A stretch of DNA of 8,589 bases from Thiotrichales bacterium (GTDB lineage: Bacteria > Pseudomonadota > Gammaproteobacteria > UWMA-0217), in assembly GCA_024763135.1 (NCBI GenBank), contig JANTGD010000134.1:1-8589 (forward strand), in the 5' to 3' direction. Numbering within the stretch: the first letter of the stretch is position 1; every line of letters begins with the position of its first letter. The position numbers and the translations under genes are program-made. This document shows, one piece after another, positions 1 to 5,717 of this stretch. The notes beneath the pieces are model-generated. The model ran no database searches and was not told the origin of the DNA. It was given only the letters and a program-made list of their open reading frames with translations.

Positions 1-157
1 GTGGTCACCTTATTGGTGATGAGAGGTTTTTCTGATTTGCCAGGTGCACCAAGAGCTTGCGTGGACTTTTGTGATACAACTGAGGTTTTTAGGTTGATAA
101 TCTCTGGGCCACAGCCTATCGTCAGACGCTAAAAGTCTGTCCGAGAGTAAAAACTGA

Positions 158-181
158 GTAACGACTCCGCGAGTTGTTGAC
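158..181. repeat. Stem-loop carrying an extra copy of the GTAACGACTC repeat
   Basis: GTAACGACTC (158-167) pairs with GAGTTGTTGAC (171-181) across a CGC loop. This gives ten pairs, one of them G-T, with one bulged base. No run of T follows on the + strand, so it does not look like an intrinsic terminator. The left arm is identical to the first ten bases of the inverted repeat that begins at 189, in the same orientation and 31 bp away. It may be a remnant end of the same kind of element. Confidence 0.5.
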
Positions 182-188
182 CGGAACC

Positions 189-326
189 GTAACGACTCAG
201 ATTGCCCCTGGAATGTGTCAGATCAAGGCAAGCAACGTGAGTGGTAACTATTCAGCGTGTTTAGAAGCCTAAACAACTATATCTAAACGCCGAGCTGCTG
301 CACTCCAGGATAGGCTGAGTCGTTAC
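189..326. repeat. 138-bp element bounded by inverted repeats (MITE-like)
   Basis: GTAACGACTCAG at 189-200 recurs as its exact reverse complement, CTGAGTCGTTAC, at 315-326. A second matching block lies inside: CCTGGA at 207-212 and TCCAGG at 304-309, with scattered matches further in. The element has no open frame of useful length. Terminal inverted repeats, small size and no coding capacity fit a MITE or internally deleted insertion sequence. I see no clear target-site duplication and cannot name a family. It ends 21 bp before the ATG at 348, so the upstream control region of that gene lies largely inside it. Confidence 0.5.
258..275. promoter_or_regulatory. Palindrome TGTTTAG-AAGC-CTAAACA, possible operator
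   Basis: Seven-base arms pair perfectly around AAGC, and the half-site CTAAAC is repeated at 283-288. It lies about 75 bp upstream of the ATG at 348. A weak -10-like TATATC (278-283) sits between the palindrome and the extra half-site, but no good -35 is seen at the usual distance. Position and symmetry suggest a protein-binding site or short hairpin. It could equally be part of the surrounding repeat element. Confidence 0.25.
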
Positions 327-347
327 AAAACTGATTGGGAATTAACT

Positions 348-962
348 ATGAAAAGCACCTTGCGTCCATGGACCACACTGATCCTACTGAGCATCGCAGT
401 CACGCTCCTCGCTGGCTGCGCCACCACGCGGACGATCGACCCGCAGAGTGAGACACATTACGATGCTTACTATGACTTTTCCGATAAGCAAAAGATTGTC
501 GATACTCTCACGCAGAGTTTGCTCAACGTCCAGCAATTGCCCCCCGCGAGCAGTAAACCGATTCTGATCATCTATCCCATCGCCAATGAGACCTCGGAGC
601 ACATCAGTACCTCGGGCATCACCGATGACATCCGCCTGAATCTGATCAAATCCGGAAAATTTCGTTTTATCAACGAAGCGCAACGCCGCAACGTACAAAG
701 AGAAATCGCCTATCAGGCACAAGGCTACGTCAACCCCGCGCAACGGATTCAGGTAGGAAAACAATTGGGCGCGGACTACATTTTGTCAGGCGCATTGCGT
801 TCGATCGAAAAAAAGCAGCCTCGGCAAATTCGTTTGACTAAAAAGAAGCTCGTGTACTACAGCCTCAACCTGGAGCTGACCGACCTCACCACCGGAGAAA
901 TCGCCTGGGCCGATAAAGTGGAACTGGCACGCGAATCCACTCAGCCCATTATTGGCTGGTAA
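348..962 (+). CDS. LpoB-family outer-membrane lipoprotein (putative penicillin-binding protein activator)
   Basis: A 204-residue secreted lipoprotein. The signal peptide has a basic start (MKSTLR), a hydrophobic stretch at about 10-22 and the lipobox LAGC, making Cys24 the lipidation site. Ala follows the Cys, so outer-membrane sorting is expected. A soluble domain fills about 45-197, with the LpoB-family pattern: a strand with PIANET (77-82), a helix ending SGKFRFINE, then QVGKQLGADYILSGAL (135-150) and the final strands around LELTDLTTGEIAWADK. LpoB in enterobacteria binds and stimulates the peptidoglycan synthase PBP1B from the outer membrane. The length is close to E. coli LpoB, but the flexible linker between Cys24 and the folded domain is only about 20 residues and lacks the proline-rich tract, so PBP1B activation is unproven and I give no symbol. 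GGGA at 337-340 is a modest ribosome binding site 7 nt from the ATG. The next lipoprotein gene follows closely on the same strand, suggesting an operon. Confidence 0.85.
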   Translation: MKSTLRPWTTLILLSIAVTLLAGCATTRTIDPQSETHYDAYYDFSDKQKIVDTLTQSLLNVQQLPPASSKPILIIYPIANETSEHISTSGITDDIRLNLIKSGKFRFINEAQRRNVQREIAYQAQGYVNPAQRIQVGKQLGADYILSGALRSIEKKQPRQIRLTKKKLVYYSLNLELTDLTTGEIAWADKVELARESTQPIIGW

Positions 963-1004
963 CCATTGCAATTGCCTCGAACCGGCCACGCTTAATGTTC
1001 TTCG

Positions 1005-1025
1005 GCCCGGTGCGGGCGCACCCGC
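1005..1025 (+). promoter_or_regulatory. GC-rich structured leader just before the COG3014-type gene
   Basis: Three mutually exclusive perfect hairpins overlap here: GCCCG-GTG-CGGGC (1005-1017), GGTGC-GGGC-GCACC (1009-1022) and GCGGG-CGCA-CCCGC (1012-1025). The last ends two bases before the ATG at 1028. No Shine-Dalgarno-like sequence is seen before either possible start (995 or 1028). The structure could damp translation of the second lipoprotein or stabilise the processed message. This is inference from base pairing only. Confidence 0.35.
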
Positions 1026-1027
1026 GT

Positions 1028-2269
1028 ATGCGCTATTTGATTCAGACTCTGCCAATACGTCTGTCGCTACTGCTGAGTCCGTTCATACTCTCAGCCTGTG
1101 CTACGCTCGCGCAACCGGATTATCGCAGCCAGTATTTTCGCGGTGATACCGAAGCGGCCATCAGCACGCTGGACAGCCCGGCCTATCAGTCGGGCCGCAA
1201 TGCGGTGCTCGCCTACATGGAAAAAGGCTCAATTCTGTTCGATCAGGGAGACTATGCGGCGAGCATTGCCACGCTACGCCAGGCAGCCCAACGTATCGAA
1301 GCATTGGATTACGTGAGCGTCAGCGATACCGGCAAATCCATGCTAGCCAATGACTGGGCTGCCACCTACAAAGGCGAATATGCGGAACGCCTCTGGGTCC
1401 ACAGCTACCTGATGATGGATTACCTCTTGCTCGGTCAATTCGAAGATGCCGCTGTCGAAGCGCGCAAGGCACTCCAGGTCATTGAGCAACATCCCAAACC
1501 CTTGAATACCGATTGGTTCACGCAGGCGTTGATCGGCCTGAGCTTTGAGGCGGCAGGACAGATCAACGACGCTTATATCGAGTACAAAAAGCTTGCCGAA
1601 AAAATGCCTGACCCCAGCGCACTGGCAGCCCCGCTGTATCGCTACGCCGACCTCCTTGGGTTTATTGCCGACGCACAAGAATTTGCCGACCTCCTACCCC
1701 CGCAAGATCAGCACAAGCAATCCGCACCGGCAGCCGAGTTAATCGTGTTCGTCGCCTCAGGCCGTATTCCGGTCAAGGCCTCTGGCAGCTTGTTCATCGA
1801 GCCAGATGTACGGATCGCTTTTCCGCACTATCTGACGCGAGCCAGCGTAGTGCCAGACATCGAACTCAGTGAAGCAGGGCAACGCCTGACCACAGCCATA
1901 CTCAGCACCGACCTGGGGAAAGTTGCCGAAGCTTCCCTGGAAGCACGCAGTAAAACATTGATTGCCAAAGCGGCCGCGCGTACAAGCATCAAGCAATCCA
2001 TCGCCAATAGTGTCAAGGAGCAGCACGAAACCACAGGAGAAATTCTCAGCGCCCTGTTCTGGTTGCTGGAAGAAGCCGATACGCGCAGCTGGCGAACTCT
2101 GCCGGAGCGCTTAACGCTGATTCGTGTCCCTTTAACGCCCGGCTCGCATGAAATTGTGGTTACCTTGCCATCCAGCTTGGATACTGAGACGACACACCTC
2201 AATGTGACCGTGCCCGATGCGGCCGACCATCATCCAGGTATGCTGATCTTCCGGCGCTTGCGTCTGTAA
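1028..2269 (+). CDS. TPR-containing outer-membrane lipoprotein, COG3014 type
   Basis: A 413-residue predicted lipoprotein of unknown molecular function. From the ATG at 1028 the N-terminus is a compact signal peptide with hydrophobic core LSLLLSPFIL and lipobox LSAC, placing the lipidated Cys at residue 24. Ala follows it, so outer-membrane placement is expected. The next 200 residues are mostly helical and TPR-like: one helical pair at about 60-92 (MEKGSILFDQGDYAASIATL), then pairs around LLGQFEDAAVEARKAL and LSFEAAGQINDAYIEYKKL. The C-terminal half holds the segments ELIVFVASGRIPVK and DTRSWRTLPERLTLIRVPL, which I associate with COG3014 proteins. An in-frame ATG at 995 would add 11 residues before the signal peptide. 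I prefer 1028 because the resulting signal peptide has normal length, but neither start has a clear ribosome binding site. COG3014 genes often neighbour LpoB-family genes, as here, which suggests a joint envelope role. Confidence 0.8.
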   Translation: MRYLIQTLPIRLSLLLSPFILSACATLAQPDYRSQYFRGDTEAAISTLDSPAYQSGRNAVLAYMEKGSILFDQGDYAASIATLRQAAQRIEALDYVSVSDTGKSMLANDWAATYKGEYAERLWVHSYLMMDYLLLGQFEDAAVEARKALQVIEQHPKPLNTDWFTQALIGLSFEAAGQINDAYIEYKKLAEKMPDPSALAAPLYRYADLLGFIADAQEFADLLPPQDQHKQSAPAAELIVFVASGRIPVKASGSLFIEPDVRIAFPHYLTRASVVPDIELSEAGQRLTTAILSTDLGKVAEASLEARSKTLIAKAAARTSIKQSIANSVKEQHETTGEILSALFWLLEEADTRSWRTLPERLTLIRVPLTPGSHEIVVTLPSSLDTETTHLNVTVPDAADHHPGMLIFRRLRL

Positions 2270-2288
2270 AAGGGCGTCGCCAAACCTC

Positions 2289-2328
2289 GCGGAAAATCCG
2301 CACAAGGCGCATGCAGCGCCGCTACTTT
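2289..2328 (+). terminator. Possible weak terminator after the lipoprotein pair
   Basis: Two small hairpins follow 19 bp after the stop of the COG3014-type gene: GCGGA-AAA-TCCGC (2289-2301) and GGCGC-ATGCA-GCGCC (2306-2320). The second is trailed by GCTACTTT, a poor T tract. They could terminate or stabilise the upstream message. The missing T run makes an intrinsic terminator doubtful. Confidence 0.3.
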
Positions 2329-2485
2329 AAGACACTCGCTGTAAGGGTGACCGCCTGCTACCCTGGGATGCTTTGCGTCCAGGCCACAGGTATCCTATTC
2401 TCACTACCAACTAAGAGTATCCATAGAAAAACCACATTCAGTGGGTCTCCAACCGCTCAGGCGCAACGCGTACCGCCGCAGGCAT

Positions 2486-2495
2486 CGGCATGCCG
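2486..2495. promoter_or_regulatory. Perfect 10-bp palindrome CGGCATGCCG, possible operator
   Basis: It lies 133 bp before the exporter's first start codon, in a position open to a regulator. In E. coli the ybh exporter operon is controlled by the TetR-type regulator CecR, but I do not see a recognisable CecR site, and no regulator gene is present in the window. A 10-bp GC-rich palindrome can occur by chance. Confidence 0.15.
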
Positions 2496-2604
2496 GCACA
2501 ACACGGTGGATGGGTACTCAGAGACCCGCCCGCAGGGAATGCTCTGCACCAGGCTTTACTATGGTTTGTCTTAGGTCATGCTGCGCCCACTGACCCAAAA
2601 CGAC

Positions 2605-2627
2605 TGATCCCAGGGGGGTGATCACCC
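2605..2627 (+). promoter_or_regulatory. Ribosome binding site of the exporter operon inside a hairpin and palindrome
   Basis: The Shine-Dalgarno-like run AGGGGGGTGA (2612-2621) ends 7 nt before the ATG at 2629. TGATCCC (2605-2611) can pair with GGG-T-GATCA (2616-2624), seven pairs with one bulged T, closing part of the G run. The same bases also form the perfect 12-bp palindrome GGGTGATCACCC (2616-2627), which could be a protein site in DNA or a kissing site in RNA. Either could limit translation of the whole coupled operon. The ribosome binding site is well supported; control by structure is inference. Confidence 0.5.
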
Positions 2628-2628
2628 G

Positions 2629-3738
2629 ATGAATCCTCAAAGACGCGCGTTTCTGACACTCTCCATCCTTCTGCTGGGTCTCGTCGTGGCCATAGTGAGC
2701 TGGTGGATCTGGGGCCGTACCCAAGCCCTGCCGACAGGCCTGATACAAGCAAACGGCCGTATCGAAGGCGACCGTTACACTGTGGCCAGCAAGCTGCCCG
2801 GGCGGGTTGAAACCTTGTTTGCCCGTGAGGGTGACGCGGTGCAAATCGATCAACCCCTGGCACAATTAGACGCCTCCCAGGTCGATGCCCAGGTACAGCA
2901 AGCCCACGCAGGCTTGCTGGTGGCACAGGCGCAGCTCAAAGCGCAACAAACCGAACTGGCAACGCTGCGTCGCGAAGTTCCGCTGAAAATCGCCACCGCG
3001 CAATCCAATGTGCGACATGCGCAGGCAGCCTTAACCGCAGCGCGTGCGCGAGCCGAACAGGCTGACCGCGATGCTGATCGCGCCCACAGTTTGAGCACTC
3101 AGCAAACCATTTCGAAAGCGCAGGTCGAGCAAGCAGAACTCGCAGCGAAAGTGGCCAAAGCCGACGTGCAAACAGCGGTTGCCGCTGTCAATCAGGCTAA
3201 CAAGCAACTGGATGAAGCCATGCTGGGGCAGCAGCAGATCGACGCTAAAGCCGCATTGGTGAGCGCTGCTACGGCACAAGTGACACAGGCCCAGGCAATC
3301 CTCACGCAAACCCGGAGTACTCAGGCGGACACCACCATCAAGGCTCCTGCAGGCGGCATTATCACAGAGCGGATTACCGACGTGGGCGAAGTGGTTGCAG
3401 CGGGTGCACCCATCTTCGATATTGTAGATCTGGACCGTCTGTACCTGAAGGTTTACGTACCTGAAAAACAAATCGGACGCCTGCGACTGGCGCTGCCAGC
3501 TCAAATCTATACCGATGCCTTTCCACAGCAACCATTTGCCGCCACGGTACGTTATATTGCCTCACGCGCTGAATTCACGCCCAAAGAGGTGCAGACCCCG
3601 GATGAGCGCGTAAAGCTGGTGTACGAAGTCCGCCTGTATCTCGATGCCAACCCCGATCATCGGCTCACACCCGGACTGCCGGCCGATGCCATGATCCGCT
3701 GGCAGGATGACACACCCTGGATGCCGCCACAGTGGTAG
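2629..3738 (+). CDS. ybhG: HlyD-family membrane-fusion protein of an ABC exporter (YbhG type)
   Basis: A 369-residue periplasmic adaptor anchored in the inner membrane. Residues 1-7 are basic and 8-28 form one membrane segment, with no lipobox. Half of a lipoyl domain follows (about 43-82, with KLPGRVETLFAREGDAV), then a long alanine- and glutamine-rich coiled-coil hairpin (about 83-230), the second lipoyl half (IKAPAGGIITERITDVGEVV, 237-256) and beta-barrel parts beginning LYLKVYVPEKQIG. The stretch EFTPKEVQTPDERVKLVYEVRL (about 315-336) is typical of the YbhG/YhiI subgroup. It should connect the permeases encoded downstream to an outer-membrane channel of the TolC kind, which is not encoded here. 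It is somewhat longer than E. coli YbhG, mostly in the coiled coil. A strong ribosome binding site precedes the ATG. The stop overlaps the start of the ATPase gene by 7 bases, implying coupled translation. Confidence 0.9.
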   Translation: MNPQRRAFLTLSILLLGLVVAIVSWWIWGRTQALPTGLIQANGRIEGDRYTVASKLPGRVETLFAREGDAVQIDQPLAQLDASQVDAQVQQAHAGLLVAQAQLKAQQTELATLRREVPLKIATAQSNVRHAQAALTAARARAEQADRDADRAHSLSTQQTISKAQVEQAELAAKVAKADVQTAVAAVNQANKQLDEAMLGQQQIDAKAALVSAATAQVTQAQAILTQTRSTQADTTIKAPAGGIITERITDVGEVVAAGAPIFDIVDLDRLYLKVYVPEKQIGRLRLALPAQIYTDAFPQQPFAATVRYIASRAEFTPKEVQTPDERVKLVYEVRLYLDANPDHRLTPGLPADAMIRWQDDTPWMPPQW

Positions 3739-5717
3739 ACAGCGATACGGGCTCCTTGGTCGAGGTAAGGAACTTTACAAAACGTTACCGTAAAGCCACC
3801 GCCGTCAAAGGCGTGTCTCTGTCGATACGCGCGGGCGAAATTTATGGGTTGATCGGACCTGACGGCGCAGGAAAAAGCAGCCTGATGAAAGCCGTCGCCG
3901 GCGTGCTCAGTTTCGAAGGCGGCAGCATCGATGCATTCGGCACGCGCATCGATTCCGAAGCCGCAGCCGAACAGGTTAAGGGTCAGCTCGGTTTTATGCC
4001 GCAGGGTCTGGGACTGAATCTATACCCCGAGCTGTCCATCGAAGAAAACATCGACTTTTTTGCCCAGCTGCGCCAAGTACCCCGCAAACGCCTGGCCGAG
4101 CGGAAAGCGCGTCTGCTCGCCATGACCCGGCTGGCACCCTTCCGCGAGCGCCGCATGAAACAACTATCAGGCGGCATGAAACAGAAGCTGGGCCTGATCT
4201 GTACCCTCATCCACGAACCCCGGCTGGTCATACTCGACGAACCCACTACGGGGGTGGATCCCGTATCCCGACGCGATTTTTGGTCGATTCTCGCGGAACT
4301 CTTACGTGAGCGCGGCATCACCGCCTTGATTTCCACTGCTTACATGGATGAGGCTGCACGCTTTCATCGCCTGTCTCTGATGTATGCAGGATCAGTTCTG
4401 ACAACAGGCGAGCCCGAACAAATCCTCGCCGAAGTACCCGGCAGCATAGTGAGCTTGCAAGCAACCCAGCAAATTGTCGCTTTAAGCCGACTCGAGCAAC
4501 ACTTTCAGCAGGTCGAAGCAGTGGGACGGGAGCTCCGTACATTTGTGCCGGATCTGCCACCAACAGCAGCAGCTGCCAAGGTCAGCGAACTGCTCCAGGG
4601 ACTCGAATACAGCCAACTGCAAACCTATCCCCCTGAACTTGAAGATGCATTCATCGCACTATTGTATCGTCGCAAACTCGTCCACCCCGCCCAGGCCACT
4701 CCCGCAACACCCAACACGCCACAAGCAGCCCAGGGGGAGATACCGGACGACCCGCCCCCAAAGCACGATGGCATTGCAATCGAGGCCCGGGGACTGACCC
4801 GTGATTTCGGCCCGTTTCGCGCGGTGGACCAAATTAGTTTCAAAGTCTGTGAAGGTGAAATATTCGGTCTGCTCGGGGCCAATGGCGCAGGCAAAACGAC
4901 CGCAATCAAAATGCTCACTGGGATCCTGCGCCCAACAGCCGGAGAGGGTCGCGTCGCGGGGGCCGATATGCGGCGCGCGAGCCAAGAGATCAAAGAACGG
5001 ATCGGCTACATGTCGCAGGCATTCTCTCTGTATCGCGACATGACAGTCATGGAAAACATCAAACTGTACGCACGTATTTATGCCGTGCCTCGCGCCCAAT
5101 CGCGACAACGCATTGCCTGGGTCATCGAGATGGCCGGTCTGCATGGCGTGGAAAACCGCCTGGCCGGTAGTCTGCCCATGGGGATTCGTCAGCGACTTGC
5201 GCTGGGCTGCGCGCTGGTACATCGGCCTGCCGTCCTGTTTCTCGACGAACCCACTTCGGGCGTCGATCCTATTGGGCGGCGCCGCTTTTGGGAGATCTTG
5301 GTGCGGCTCGCACGCACCGAGGGCGTGGCGATTCTCGTGACCACCCATTACATGAGCGAGGCCGAGCATTGTGACCATCTGGCGCTCATGTATGCCGGCC
5401 GGATCATCGCAGATGCCAGCCCCGCAGACATGAAAGCTGCACTCAAAACCGAAGCCGGTGAATTGCTGGAACTGACCACGGATCAACCGTTGAAAGCCCT
5501 CGAAGTGCTCGACCAGGCAGAATTTTCCGGCGTCGCCCTGTTTGGAAAACACATTCACCTGCTGGCACCGGATCCGCAACAGGCGCGTGAGCACATAACC
5601 CAATTATTGGCTGCCAAGGACATTCAACTGCTCGATATGCAAATCCGGGTACCCAGCCTGGAAGACGTATTTGTGTATCGCATTTTGTCTCAGGAACGCG
5701 CGGAGGCGGCCGCATGA
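3732..5717 (+). CDS. ybhF: ABC exporter ATP-binding subunit with two fused nucleotide-binding domains (YbhF type)
   Basis: A 661-residue cytoplasmic ATPase that powers the two permeases encoded next. NBD1 has Walker A GPDGAGKS (42-49), Q-loop Gln91, signature LSGGM (145-149) and Walker B LVILDE (165-170), but Ala203 replaces the H-loop histidine. NBD2 has Walker A GANGAGKT (382-389), Gln429, a changed signature LPMGI (481-485), Walker B VLFLDE (501-506) and His539. From recalled sequence, E. coli YbhF has the same pattern (no histidine in NBD1, LPLG in NBD2), which supports the assignment. A proline- and alanine-rich linker (about 318-345) joins the halves. Each half ends in an extra domain (about 231-315 and 560-650, both with a LEDxF motif), and the protein is longer than E. 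coli YbhF mainly at the C-terminus. It is not RbbA, which carries a fused membrane domain. The start is GTG, 7 bases inside the previous gene. No nearby ATG would retain the first beta strand. Confidence 0.93.
   Translation: MVDSDTGSLVEVRNFTKRYRKATAVKGVSLSIRAGEIYGLIGPDGAGKSSLMKAVAGVLSFEGGSIDAFGTRIDSEAAAEQVKGQLGFMPQGLGLNLYPELSIEENIDFFAQLRQVPRKRLAERKARLLAMTRLAPFRERRMKQLSGGMKQKLGLICTLIHEPRLVILDEPTTGVDPVSRRDFWSILAELLRERGITALISTAYMDEAARFHRLSLMYAGSVLTTGEPEQILAEVPGSIVSLQATQQIVALSRLEQHFQQVEAVGRELRTFVPDLPPTAAAAKVSELLQGLEYSQLQTYPPELEDAFIALLYRRKLVHPAQATPATPNTPQAAQGEIPDDPPPKHDGIAIEARGLTRDFGPFRAVDQISFKVCEGEIFGLLGANGAGKTTAIKMLTGILRPTAGEGRVAGADMRRASQEIKERIGYMSQAFSLYRDMTVMENIKLYARIYAVPRAQSRQRIAWVIEMAGLHGVENRLAGSLPMGIRQRLALGCALVHRPAVLFLDEPTSGVDPIGRRRFWEILVRLARTEGVAILVTTHYMSEAEHCDHLALMYAGRIIADASPADMKAALKTEAGELLELTTDQPLKALEVLDQAEFSGVALFGKHIHLLAPDPQQAREHITQLLAAKDIQLLDMQIRVPSLEDVFVYRILSQERAEAAA

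Larger units (their letters stand above)
1..347. other. Non-coding, hairpin-rich region upstream of the first gene
   Basis: I see no convincing gene here. Frame 1 of the + strand is open from the window edge to a TAA at 130-132, and one - strand frame is open over about the same stretch. Neither translation resembles a known protein, and open stretches of about 40 codons are expected by chance. What is visible is structure: TCACC/GGTGA arms at 5-19, the palindrome GGTGCACC at 43-50, CAGAC/GTCTG arms at 123-139, a stem-loop at 158-181 and an inverted-repeat-bounded element at 189-326. The leftmost bases could be the end of a gene that starts outside the window. Confidence 0.5.
2270..2628. other. 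359-bp intergenic region between the lipoprotein pair and the exporter operon
   Basis: No convincing gene. An open frame at 2311-2574 (87 codons) has no recognisable motif and a biased, low-complexity look, so I do not call it. The stretch holds two small hairpins soon after the upstream stop (2289-2320), a perfect palindrome CGGCATGCCG at 2486-2495, widely spaced arms GGGTCTC (2443-2449) and GAGACCC (2521-2527), and the ribosome-binding-site hairpin at 2605-2624. A poor sigma70-like pair, TTGCGT (2373-2378) and TATTCT (2396-2401), has 17-bp spacing but matches consensus weakly. The exporter promoter should lie somewhere here. Confidence 0.6.

Noticed and set aside
1..132. Frame open from the window edge to TAA at 130-132, and an open - strand frame over the same stretch
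   Set aside because: About 40 codons without a stop is expected by chance. Neither translation has a recognisable motif, and the two frames compete.
2311..2574. 87-codon open frame between the lipoprotein pair and the exporter
   Set aside because: No recognisable domain and no clear ribosome binding site. It starts inside a hairpin arm and runs through palindromes, which suggests non-coding DNA.
4659..5603. 314-codon open frame on the - strand inside the ATPase gene
   Set aside because: It is antisense to a gene with all ABC motifs intact. Long antisense frames are common opposite GC-rich coding sequence, and its translation shows no domain.
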